The notes beneath the pieces were generated by a model. The model was not told the DNA's origin. It searched no databases and saw nothing but the letters and a program-made list of their open reading frames with translations. A stretch of 64,000 bases of DNA from JABCPH02 sp963524305. Lineage in GTDB: Bacteria; Fusobacteriota; Fusobacteriia; Fusobacteriales; Leptotrichiaceae. A program made the translations under genes and the position numbers. Positions 28,134 to 35,450 of this stretch are shown in pieces; position 1 is the first letter of the stretch; each line of letters opens with the position of its first letter. The stretch is from positions 116,675-180,674 of the forward strand of contig CAURGH010000003.1 of NCBI GenBank assembly GCA_963524305.1, given 5' to 3'.

Positions 28134-28430
28134 GTGAAAAGATTAGAGATATATTTTGATTCATTTTACACGGAAAAAATGAAAGAAGAATTAAGAGAAT
28201 ATGGAATAGAACAATATTTTATAGTTCCGACTATACATAGTTCTTGGAGTAAGACTTTTAAACATTTTAATACACATGTTTGGCCAGGGACAGATAGCAT
28301 TTTAGTTACTTATTTGGAAGATAAACATGCACAGGAAATTATACGAATTATTAAAATTATGAAGATAGATTTGGGGCGAGGAATTTCGATGGGAGCAGTT
28401 ATTATGCCTGTTGAAGATATTATTTTATAA
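28134..28430 (+). CDS. PG0541-family transporter-associated small protein
   Basis: This 98-residue protein has a PII-like ferredoxin-fold pattern (MKRLEIYFDSFYTEKMKEEL; DSILVTYLEDKHAQEI). Small proteins of this type are typically encoded next to RND permeases and are named transporter-associated proteins of the PG0541 family. The start is GTG 28134 behind AGGGGAG. It is the last gene of the efflux operon and may modulate the pump; this role is inferred from position. Confidence 0.72.
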   Translation: MKRLEIYFDSFYTEKMKEELREYGIEQYFIVPTIHSSWSKTFKHFNTHVWPGTDSILVTYLEDKHAQEIIRIIKIMKIDLGRGISMGAVIMPVEDIIL

Positions 28431-28482
28431 TTTTATGAAATTTTACTAGATGCGATTTAATTCAAATAAAGTTAAGAAAAAT

Positions 28483-28516
28483 AGGTTGTCTAATTAATTT
28501 TAGATAACCTTTTTTC
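28483..28516 (+). terminator. Intrinsic terminator of the efflux operon
   Basis: AGGTTGTCTAA pairs with TTAGATAACCT (one G-T), followed by TTTTT. Confidence 0.85.
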
Positions 28517-28602
28517 ATTTTTTATGATATAATTGAACTGAAAAATATAATTTGTTTTTTATGATTATTTTTAGTGTTTAGGAAAAGAAAAAGAGGGAGA
28601 TT

Positions 28603-29163
28603 ATGAAAAAATTAATTTTAGGATGTGTAGGACTTATGAGTTTATCTGTTTTTGGTGGAACAGCAAAAATATTTGAGAATGGTACGATTACGAGAGAGGA
28701 TAAAAAATTGATAAAAAGAATGGAGGAATCCAAAAATTTTTCTTGTAAAGTGTCAGAAAATTTGAAAAAAGTTGAAGGAAAAACTTATATTGGGCATTAC
28801 GATGAGAACGGAAAACCTGCTGGTGAATGGAAATTAAAGGATGGAAGCGTAAGACAGTGTTTTTTGAAAGATGGAGAAATTACCGAAGTAAAAGGAAATT
28901 ATTTTAAAAAGATTGGTAAAAATATGGATTTGTTGATTTCGTATGGAAATTATGGGCAAAGACCTGATATCGATGTTTACAATATTTTTGTGAAAAAAAA
29001 TGGTGAGAGAACTGATAATTACTTGTATTTGGAAAAATATAATGGAAAGTATTCTAAAAAATTAGGAAGATTGCTTTTATTGGATGAAATTAAGCCTTTG
29101 TATGAGCAAGAACGAGTTTTGAAGGATGATGCGAGTATTCCTTTGGAAATAATAAAAAAATAA
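28603..29163 (+). CDS. Secreted protein with a MORN/YwqK-like repeat
   Basis: The 186-residue protein has a signal peptide (about residues 1-18, cleavage near FGG). The central YIGHYDENGKPAGEWKLKDG (about 66-85) matches the MORN/YwqK pattern of beta hairpins. Two Cys flank this part (about 50 and 90). Function is unknown. GAGGGAG precedes the ATG; it may be co-transcribed with the HAD phosphatase 47 bp downstream. Confidence 0.7.
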   Translation: MKKLILGCVGLMSLSVFGGTAKIFENGTITREDKKLIKRMEESKNFSCKVSENLKKVEGKTYIGHYDENGKPAGEWKLKDGSVRQCFLKDGEITEVKGNYFKKIGKNMDLLISYGNYGQRPDIDVYNIFVKKNGERTDNYLYLEKYNGKYSKKLGRLLLLDEIKPLYEQERVLKDDASIPLEIIKK

Positions 29164-29212
29164 TTGGTTATCAAAAAATGTGAAATAAAGATAAAAAAAT
29201 CAAGGAGGAATG

Positions 29213-30028
29213 ATGAAATATAAATTGATTGCTACAGATATGGATGGGACATTGTTAAATGATAGTCATCAGCTTACAGAAAAAAATATTGAAGCAATAA
29301 GAAAGGTTCAAGAAAAAGGAGTGAAGTTTGTTTTAGCGAGCGGAAGACCTACTTTTTCTATGTATAAATCAGCAGAAATGTTAAACATGAAAAAAAACGA
29401 AGGATATTTAATTTCGTTTAATGGTGGACAAATTGTGGATTTAGCAACGAATGAAACAATTTTTCATCAAGGATTTGACCGAAAGGATATCGAATTGTTG
29501 TATAACGAAGCAATGGAAATGGAAATGAGTTTTATCTTGTATAGTGGTGATACAATTTATGGAAATGAATTGAATGAGTATACTGGTGTTGAATATGAAT
29601 TGACAGGAATGAAATTTGAGAAAATAGATTCATTGGCTGATTTGGATAAATTTGGGATTGAGCGAACTACGAAATGCATGATTTTAGGATCGCCAGAAGA
29701 AGTTAAAAAAGCAGAAGCTAGAATGAAAGAAAAATATGGGAATGAGTATTTTATAGCAATTTCTAAACCAATATTTTTGGAAATAGCTAATGTTTTGGTA
29801 AATAAAGGTAAGACTTTAAAAAAATTAGGAGAATTGTTGGGAATTTCGACTGAAGAAATGATAGCAGTTGGAGATAGTGGAAATGATGCAGCATTGTTAG
29901 AAGCTGTTGGAATGCCTGTTGCAGTTGAAAATGCGACACCAGAAATTAAAGAATTATCAAAATTTGTAGTACATGAAAATAATGATGATGCATTAGATGA
30001 TGTGATTCATCACTTTTATGAAATATAA
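29213..30028 (+). CDS. Cof-type HAD-IIB hydrolase
   Basis: The 271-residue cytoplasmic phosphatase has motif I ATDMDGTLL, motif II LASGRP, and motif IV GDSGNDAALLE, with a C2B cap between them. Such enzymes act on sugar phosphates, FMN or PLP; the substrate is not evident. Two adjacent ATG codons are possible (29210, 29213); the second leaves 4 bases after AAGGAGG. Confidence 0.92.
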   Translation: MKYKLIATDMDGTLLNDSHQLTEKNIEAIRKVQEKGVKFVLASGRPTFSMYKSAEMLNMKKNEGYLISFNGGQIVDLATNETIFHQGFDRKDIELLYNEAMEMEMSFILYSGDTIYGNELNEYTGVEYELTGMKFEKIDSLADLDKFGIERTTKCMILGSPEEVKKAEARMKEKYGNEYFIAISKPIFLEIANVLVNKGKTLKKLGELLGISTEEMIAVGDSGNDAALLEAVGMPVAVENATPEIKELSKFVVHENNDDALDDVIHHFYEI

Positions 30029-30036
30029 TAAAAAAT

Positions 30037-30087
30037 AGAGACTAACTTTTAAGAAATTTATAATTTCTTGAGAAAGTCTCTTTTTTT
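30037..30087 (+). terminator. Intrinsic terminator after the HAD gene
   Basis: AGAGACT pairs with AGTCTCT, with an inner AAGAAAT/ATTTCTT stem, followed by a T run. Confidence 0.85.
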
Positions 30088-30163
30088 GAGAAAGATTAGT
30101 TCAAAAAATCTTGTTAAAAACCTCTAAATTTAATAGATTTTTTGATATTTTGTTTGAAATAAA

Positions 30164-31087
30164 TTAATTATTTTCATTTAAGTAATGTTCTACGTCAAGT
30201 GCTGCAATTGCACCACTTCCAGCAGAAATGATAGCTTGTTGGTATTTGCTATCTTGAACATCTCCAGCAGCGAAAATTCCTGGAATATTTGTCGCAGAAG
30301 ATTTTCCTTTTGTTAAGATGTAACCATTTTTATCTAATTCGATGTTGTCCCCTAAAAATGCTGTGTTAGGTGTTCTACCAATTGCTACGAATATACCGTC
30401 AATTTCAAGAGTTTCAGTTTCCTGAGTTTCATTATTAATTAACTCAATCCCAATAACTTTGTTACCATCAACAACAACTTTTTTTGGAATATAATTCAAT
30501 TTCCAAGAAATTTTTTCGTTGTTTTTAGCACGTTCTTGCATTATAGCAGAAGCTCGAAGCTCATTTCTTCTATGAATAATTGTTACATTTGAAGCAAATT
30601 TTGTCAAAAAGACAGCCTCTTCCATAGCAGTATCTCCTCCACCAATCACAACGATATTTTTTCCTCTAAAAAAGAATCCGTCACAAGTCGCACATGCACT
30701 AACTCCTCTTCCAATATATTCCTTTTCATTTTCAATTCCCAAATATCGTGCACTCGCTCCAGTTGCCAAAATTACTGTTTTTGTTTCAATAATTTTTTTA
30801 TTTTCTAAATGAATTTTAATAGGTTTTGAGTCAGAATCAATTTTAGAAACATTCGATTGTAAAAATTCTGTTCCAAAATTAATTGCCTGTGTTTTCATGT
30901 CGTCAACCAATTGAGGCCCTAAAATTCCTTTTGGAAATCCAGGAAAATTCTCTACATCTGTAGTTGTTGTTAATTGTCCTCCAGGTTCAGAACCATTAAT
31001 AACAATATTTTTTAAACCAGCTCTACTCAAATAAATTGCAGCTGTCAATCCTGCTGGACCAGAACCGATAATAACTGAATCGTACAT
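30164..31087 (-). CDS. trxB: Thioredoxin reductase
   Basis: The 307-residue flavoprotein has an N-terminal FAD site (GSGPAGLTAAIYLSRAG), the redox pair CATC in SACATCDGFF (about 134-137), the NADPH site GGGDTAMEEA, and the C-terminal FAD motif AAGDVQD. It reduces thioredoxin with NADPH. ATG 31087 is chosen because AAAGGAG lies just upstream; a longer in-frame ATG at 31108 has none. It follows trxA on the same strand. Confidence 0.95.
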   Translation of the reverse strand: MYDSVIIGSGPAGLTAAIYLSRAGLKNIVINGSEPGGQLTTTTDVENFPGFPKGILGPQLVDDMKTQAINFGTEFLQSNVSKIDSDSKPIKIHLENKKIIETKTVILATGASARYLGIENEKEYIGRGVSACATCDGFFFRGKNIVVIGGGDTAMEEAVFLTKFASNVTIIHRRNELRASAIMQERAKNNEKISWKLNYIPKKVVVDGNKVIGIELINNETQETETLEIDGIFVAIGRTPNTAFLGDNIELDKNGYILTKGKSSATNIPGIFAAGDVQDSKYQQAIISAGSGAIAALDVEHYLNENN

Positions 31088-31120
31088 AATTTCTCCTTTC
31101 TTATCCACTCAAAAAGTAGA

Positions 31121-31432
31121 CTAAAGAGCGTTATTAATTTTATCAACTAAAGTTTCTTTAGCTTGAACTCCTACCATTTTATCAACAATTTCTCCATCTT
31201 TGAATAAAATCAATGTAGGAATACTTTGAACTCCAAATCTTTGAGCTAATTCTAATTCGTGGTCAACATTTATTTTTCCAACAGTTGCTTTTTCACCGAT
31301 TTCTTCAGAAACTTCTTCCAAAATAGGTAATTGCATTCTACAAGGACCACACCATTCAGCCCAGAAATCTACCAAAGTTACACCATTTGCTATTGTATCA
31401 TTAAAATTATCTTTTCCTAAAATTTTTGCCAT
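31121..31432 (-). CDS. trxA: Thioredoxin
   Basis: The 103-residue classical thioredoxin has WCGPC (about residues 27-31), the buried Asp in LVDFWAEW, and the cis-proline in SIPTLILF. It reduces cytoplasmic disulfides. ATG 31432 gives the usual length; an in-frame ATG at 31462 adds ten residues. It is the first gene of a trxA-trxB operon read from a strong promoter that a dyad overlaps. Confidence 0.95.
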   Translation of the reverse strand: MAKILGKDNFNDTIANGVTLVDFWAEWCGPCRMQLPILEEVSEEIGEKATVGKINVDHELELAQRFGVQSIPTLILFKDGEIVDKMVGVQAKETLVDKINNAL

Positions 31433-31483
31433 TTTTATCACTCGCTTTCTAAATTTTTTCATTTTATATCAATTGTTTTTAAT

Positions 31484-31507
31484 CTATTCAATTGATTAGT
31501 TGAATAG
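31484..31507. promoter_or_regulatory. Operator-like dyad over the trxA promoter
   Basis: CTATTCAA (31484-31491) and TTGAATAG (31500-31507) form a perfect 8-bp dyad with an 8-bp centre that nearly repeats one arm. The right arm overlaps the trxA -10. The size and A/T character resemble ArsR/SmtB operators, and an ArsR-family gene is divergent from trxA. Confidence 0.65.
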
Positions 31508-31532
31508 TATCACATTTTTGAAAATAAGTCAA
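31504..31532 (-). promoter_or_regulatory. Promoter of trxA-trxB
   Basis: On the minus strand, TTGACT (31527-31532) and TACTAT (31504-31509) have a 17-bp spacer. This is the best match between trxA and the ArsR gene. Confidence 0.8.
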
Positions 31533-31568
31533 TATTTTATTTTCTTTTTAAAATTTTTAATATAGCTA

Positions 31569-31584
31569 TTTTTCCTAGGAAAAA
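31569..31584. promoter_or_regulatory. 16-bp perfect palindrome in the trxA-arsR intergenic region
   Basis: TTTTTCCTAGGAAAAA is a perfect palindrome about 40 bp upstream of the -10-like TATACT (31624) of the ArsR gene. It could be a protein binding site; no regulator is assigned. Confidence 0.4.
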
Positions 31585-31771
31585 ATGAGAATATTTTTTA
31601 TACAATTTTTAGAAAAGATGTGATATACTAAAAAATATTAGAAGTATTTTTTGAAATACAGTTGATGAAAAAAAAGAAAATTTAAAAAATTTCGTGATGA
31701 TGTATAGATTTTTGTCTAAAGTTATAAATTTAGGTAAAATAGAAATTCCTTGGCAAAAGAAAGGGGGAAAA

Positions 31772-32434
31772 ATGAAAAAAATTTTGGAAGAATATAAAAA
31801 TAATTTGTATAATGGACTTTCTAAAATTGGGAAGTGTCTTTCGAGCGAGAAACGGATTGAAATTTTGGATTTGCTTGTACAGGGTCCAAAAACGGTGGAA
31901 AATATTTCAAATGAAACGGGTATGACGATAGCGAATACTTCAAAACATTTGCAGACATTGAAGGATGGAAGATTGGTTTCTTGTGAGAAAAAGGGAAATT
32001 TTGTGGAGTATAAAATTTCTAATACACAGATAATTGATTTGGTTTATTTGCTTAGGGATGTTGGAGAGAGGCAATTGGAGGATATTAAAAAAATTCATAT
32101 GGAATTTGAGGAATGTTGCAATAATACAAAAACTTTGTCGTTGGAAAAGGCTTATGAGATGGTGAAAAAAGATGAAATTTTAATAATAGATTTGCGTCCA
32201 GAAGATGAATTTAATTCAAATCATATTGAAAAGTCGATAAATATTCCAATGAAGACTCTTGAGGATAGAATAAATGAGATTCCTAAAAATAAGGAGATAA
32301 TTCTTTATTGTCGAGGTCGTAATTGTGGAAGTGCAAATTTGGCTTCAAAATATTTGAATGAGAGGGGATTTAAGGCTTATAGCTTGAATCAAAGTTATTA
32401 TGATTGGGAAAAATTTGAAAAAATATTAAAATAA
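31772..32434 (+). CDS. ArsR-family regulator fused to a rhodanese domain
   Basis: The 220-residue protein joins an ArsR winged helix (about residues 15-85; VENISNETGMTIANTSKHLQ) to a rhodanese domain (about 115-218; IIDLRPEDEF) whose active-site loop is CRGRNC. A rhodanese Cys could sense sulfane sulfur or thiol state. Start ATG 31772 follows AAGGGGG; the longer upstream frame lacks a site. It is divergent from trxA-trxB with a dyad on the trx promoter, so it probably regulates thioredoxin genes in response to sulfur or redox stress (inference). Confidence 0.88.
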   Translation: MKKILEEYKNNLYNGLSKIGKCLSSEKRIEILDLLVQGPKTVENISNETGMTIANTSKHLQTLKDGRLVSCEKKGNFVEYKISNTQIIDLVYLLRDVGERQLEDIKKIHMEFEECCNNTKTLSLEKAYEMVKKDEILIIDLRPEDEFNSNHIEKSINIPMKTLEDRINEIPKNKEIILYCRGRNCGSANLASKYLNERGFKAYSLNQSYYDWEKFEKILK

Positions 32435-32526
32435 AAATGAAAAAACACAAAAATGACACAAATAAATGATAAAATATATTTGTCGATGGAGAATGATTCG
32501 ATGTTGGAAGTTATACTATTTATTTA

Positions 32527-32568
32527 GAGAAATTACTCGCAATTGTTGGTTTGTGAGTAATTTTTTTT
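32527..32568 (+). terminator. Intrinsic terminator
   Basis: ATTACTC pairs with GAGTAAT around a 16-nt loop, followed by nine T. It can end transcripts of the ArsR-rhodanese gene; in the other direction its T tract is weaker. Confidence 0.8.
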
Positions 32569-32583
32569 TGGAAAATCTGCCAT

Positions 32584-32619
32584 TCAACTTAAGAATAAAA
32601 CAGTTAAATCCCAATTCAT
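32584..32619 (-). CDS. Possible 11-codon leader or mini-ORF
   Basis: On the minus strand ATG (32619) follows GGAGGTGG with 5 bases between and encodes MNWDLTVLFLS before TGA. A promoter (32668-32696) and a 5' hairpin (32646-32662) precede it. The peptide is hydrophobic, as in some small type I toxins, but too short for me to assign. It may instead be a leader or a non-coding RNA. Confidence 0.3.
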   Translation of the reverse strand: MNWDLTVLFLS

Positions 32620-32630
32620 TTTTACCACCT

Positions 32631-32742
32631 CCAGTTAAAAGGTTTGTTGGTAGCGAACCAACGGATAATTATAACATAAAAAAAGACTCCATTCAATCGA
32701 ATGAAGCCTCTTTTTCGCTATTTTTATTTACCTTTTAACTGG
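32631..32742. repeat. 13-bp inverted repeat flanking a promoter
   Basis: CCAGTTAAAAGGT (32631-32643) and ACCTTTTAACTGG (32730-32742) are perfect inverted copies. Between them lie a minus-strand promoter and an imperfect hairpin with A- and T-runs (about 32681-32715) that looks like a bidirectional terminator. The layout resembles an invertible promoter switch; as RNA it would also be a plus-strand terminator because TTTTTT follows. Confidence 0.55.
32668..32696 (-). promoter_or_regulatory. Minus-strand promoter inside the inverted repeat
   Basis: TTGAAT (32691-32696) and TATAAT (32668-32673) have a 17-bp spacer with an extended TG before the -10. It points away from the 5'-nucleotidase gene in this orientation. 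Confidence 0.75.
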
Positions 32743-33115
32743 TTTTTTCATAAAGTTATTATATCATTTTTGATATAGAATTACAATCATAAATTTTTGA
32801 TAATAGATGATTTTTATAAAGATGACAATAAATATTTTTTAATTAATATATTAGGATTGAGGGATTATATTGTAACTGGTTTCCTATTTTTTGTTAATTA
32901 GAAATTTGATTAAATTTATTTACCCCTATATTTTTTCCTCTGTCAAAATTGATGAAATAGTGTTAAAATTTTCATACATTAAAAAATAATTTTTTAGTGA
33001 TTTTTTTTTGAAATTAGGTTATACTATTAGTATGAGAATAATTATGGCAAAATTAATGAGTTTGGAGGAAATGAAGGAGCTGTAATTATAAAATTTGAAA
33101 TTTTTAGGAGGAATC

Positions 33116-34909
33116 ATGAAAAAATTATTTTTATTAGGACTTACAGTTGCGATTGCGACAAGTTTACAGGCTGCAGGGAAAAATGCCAGAAAAAATGTGA
33201 GAAAGGTTGCAAGTAATCAACCATTTGAATTGAATGTTGCTCATATTAATGACCATCACTCTCATTTAGAGCAAGAGAGAATGACATTGAAAATTGATGG
33301 GAAAGATGTAACTTTGGATATTGGAGGATTGCCAAGAGTTGGACAAGAAATCAAAGATTTTAGAAAAAATAATAAAAATACTTTGATTCTCCATGCAGGA
33401 GATGCAGTAACAGGAACATTGTACTATACTTTGTTTAAAGGGATTGCAGATGCAGAATTGATGAATGTTATTAATTTTGATGCGTTCACATTAGGAAATC
33501 ATGAATTTGACGATGGAAACGAAGGATTGGCAAAATTCTTATCAGCATTGAAAATACCAGTAGTTTCATCTAATGTTGTTCCAGATAAAGGAAGTATTTT
33601 AGAAGGAAAATGGAAACCTTACATTATTAAAAATGTTGGTGGAGAAAAGATTGGTATTATTGGAATGGAAGTTGTGAAGAAAACAGTTGGATCTTCTAGT
33701 CCAGGAAAAGATATTAAATTTATTGATGAAATAGAAGCTGCTAAAAAATATGTAAAAGAATTGCAAGATCAAGGAATTAACAAAATTATCTTGTTATCAC
33801 ATGCAGGGTATGAAAAAAATGTTGAAATTGCACAAAAAGTTTCAGGAATTGACTTGATTGTGTCAGGAGATACTCACTACTTATTAGGAAAAGAGTTTGA
33901 AAAATATGGATTGAAAATAGGTGGAGATCAATATCCTAAAAAAATAACTTCGCCTTCAGGAGAACCTGTTTATGTGGCTGAAGCTTGGAACTATTCATAT
34001 TTAATTGGAGAATTGAAAGCTAAATTTGATAAAAAAGGTGTAATTACAGAATTAGTTGCATCACCAAAATTGTTACTTGGAGATGATTTGTTTGAAGTGA
34101 AAAATGCTGAAGGTAAAAAAGTTCAAGCAAGTAAAGAAGAAAAAGCAGCAATTTTAGCAGCAATAAAAAAAGATAAAAACTTGAAAATTGTTAAAAATGA
34201 TGAAACTTTACAAAAATTATTAGATAGATACCAAAAAGAAAAAACAGAATTAGGGAAAAAATCAGTTGGTAAAATAAAAGAAATGATTCCTGGTGGTTCA
34301 GAAAACAGAATCCCAAGTGCAAAAAATCCTGAAGGTTCATTAGCTACAACATTGGTTATGGAAGCTGAATTAGATACATTGAGAAATACAGGAACTGGAA
34401 ATGTTGATTTTGTTCTTGGAAATGCTGGAAATGTAAGAATTACAATTGAACCAGGTGACTTTACTTATGATGAAGCTTACACATTATTGCCATTTACAAC
34501 AAACACAGTTTACACATTGGAAGTAACTGGTGCAGAAATGAAACAAATATTAGAAGATGCAATTGATTATGCATTAACAGGTGGATCAACAGGTTCATTC
34601 CCTTATGGAGCAGGAATTAGATATGAAGCAACTAAAGATGGTAAATTAGGAACAAGAGTTACAAAAGTAGAAGTGTTTGACTTTAAAGCAAACAAATGGG
34701 TTCCAATTGATGCAAACAAAAAATATATGTTAGCAACAAACTCATATATCGCAGGTGGAAAAGATGGATATACTACTCTTGGAAAAATTTTTTCTGAAAG
34801 AGGTGGAACAAATACATATTTAGGAGATGCTAAAATCTTTATTGATTATATTCAAAAACATAAAGAAGTTGGAAGACCAGCAAGTTCAAATGTTAAATTT
34901 AAATATTAA
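33116..34909 (+). CDS. 5'-nucleotidase / UDP-sugar hydrolase family protein 1
   Basis: The 597-residue exported enzyme has a signal peptide (about residues 1-20), a metallophosphatase domain with HINDHHSHLE, GDAVTG, GNHEFDDG, SHAGYE and SGDTH, and a C-terminal 5'-nucleotidase domain (about 370-590; GNAGNVR, LPFTTNTVY, GGKDGY). It is expected to hydrolyse extracytoplasmic nucleotides for nucleoside and phosphate uptake. ATG 33116 follows AGGAGGA. It is the first of three paralogues here; it differs from the other two in its C-terminal half and its metal-site variant (DHH instead of DVH/DIH). Confidence 0.92.
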   Translation: MKKLFLLGLTVAIATSLQAAGKNARKNVRKVASNQPFELNVAHINDHHSHLEQERMTLKIDGKDVTLDIGGLPRVGQEIKDFRKNNKNTLILHAGDAVTGTLYYTLFKGIADAELMNVINFDAFTLGNHEFDDGNEGLAKFLSALKIPVVSSNVVPDKGSILEGKWKPYIIKNVGGEKIGIIGMEVVKKTVGSSSPGKDIKFIDEIEAAKKYVKELQDQGINKIILLSHAGYEKNVEIAQKVSGIDLIVSGDTHYLLGKEFEKYGLKIGGDQYPKKITSPSGEPVYVAEAWNYSYLIGELKAKFDKKGVITELVASPKLLLGDDLFEVKNAEGKKVQASKEEKAAILAAIKKDKNLKIVKNDETLQKLLDRYQKEKTELGKKSVGKIKEMIPGGSENRIPSAKNPEGSLATTLVMEAELDTLRNTGTGNVDFVLGNAGNVRITIEPGDFTYDEAYTLLPFTTNTVYTLEVTGAEMKQILEDAIDYALTGGSTGSFPYGAGIRYEATKDGKLGTRVTKVEVFDFKANKWVPIDANKKYMLATNSYIAGGKDGYTTLGKIFSERGGTNTYLGDAKIFIDYIQKHKEVGRPASSNVKFKY

Positions 34910-34919
34910 TTTTTGATGA

Positions 34920-35130
34920 TTTAATTAGATTCCCGACTGAATTTTAGAAATTTTTGAGATTCGGTTGTGATTATTTATATAGTCCTAAGGTTACGTTAAA
35001 TATAAAAAATCAATAACATAGTATTTAACTATTACAATGGGTGTTTAGTTACCAATCATCTAAGGATAGTTAAGTTATGATGAAGGTTCAACGACTAGGT
35101 GGTTGAGCCACCCTTTTAAAAAAAGATAAA
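34920..35130 (+). mobile_element. Structured left part of the IS607-type element, group I intron-like
   Basis: This non-coding segment between the nucleotidase gene and the recombinase fragment is rich in stems: GTTAAATA (34994-35001) with TATTTAAC (35022-35029), and GGTGG with CCACC around TTGAG (35098-35112). GTTCAACGACTAG (35087-35099) matches the conserved R (P7) element of group I introns as I recall it. IStrons carry a group I intron core in this position, upstream of tnpA/tnpB. No S element is seen in the correct place, so this would be an incomplete remnant. Confidence 0.4.
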
Positions 35131-35132
35131 CT

Positions 35133-35450
35133 GATATTGGAAGTGGAATAAATTATAAAAAAGAAGGTCTTTTAAAAATGATAAATTTAGTTGAATGTGG
35201 AGAAGTTGACAGAATAATTGTCTTATATAAAGACAGACTAATAAGATTTGGCTATGATTTAATTGAATACATTTGCAAACTTAATGATACTAAAATAGAA
35301 ATAGTAGATAATTCTACTATTTCTAAGGAACAGGAACTAACAGAAGATTTAATACAAATTATAACTGTTTTTGCAAACAAACTGTATGGAGCAAGAAGCA
35401 AGAAAACAATTAATTTGATAAAGAGCGTAAAAGAAAATGCTGATAGGTAA
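35133..35450 (+). pseudogene. tnpA: IS607-type serine recombinase TnpA, 5'-truncated
   Basis: The frame encodes the C-terminal part of an IS607 serine recombinase: DIGSGINYKKEGLLKMINLV, then VLYKDRLIRFGYDLIEYICK and LTEDLIQIITVFANKLYGARS. The MerR-like DNA-binding domain and the catalytic serine segment are missing, and a stop (TAA) lies immediately upstream at about 35127. A 90-residue frame from ATG 35178 could still be translated but would be inactive. It overlaps tnpB by 14 bp, which is usual for this family. Confidence 0.85.

Larger units (their letters stand above)
32435..33115. other. Intergenic region without a protein gene
   Basis: This 680-bp stretch holds a terminator (32527-32568), a possible minus-strand mini-gene with its own promoter (32584-32696), and a 13-bp inverted repeat bounding 86 bp (32631-32742). 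A frame at 32466-32738 crosses all of these and is not protein-like. From 32750 to 33115 I see only AT-rich sequence and the ribosome binding site of the 5'-nucleotidase gene. Confidence 0.6.

Noticed and set aside
32466..32738. A 90-codon open frame downstream of the ArsR-rhodanese gene
   Set aside because: It has no ribosome binding site, crosses a terminator, an inverted repeat and a promoter, and its product shows no domain-like pattern.
34976..34985. TATATAGTCC as the S element of a group I intron
   Set aside because: It lies upstream of the R-like element, the reverse of the intron order. I treat it as coincidence unless a covariance model supports a permuted core.
34976..34992. TAGTCCTAAGG resembling a conserved 23S rRNA segment
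   Set aside because: The match is limited to GTCCTAAGG; the flanking rRNA sequence is absent, so it is not an rRNA fragment.
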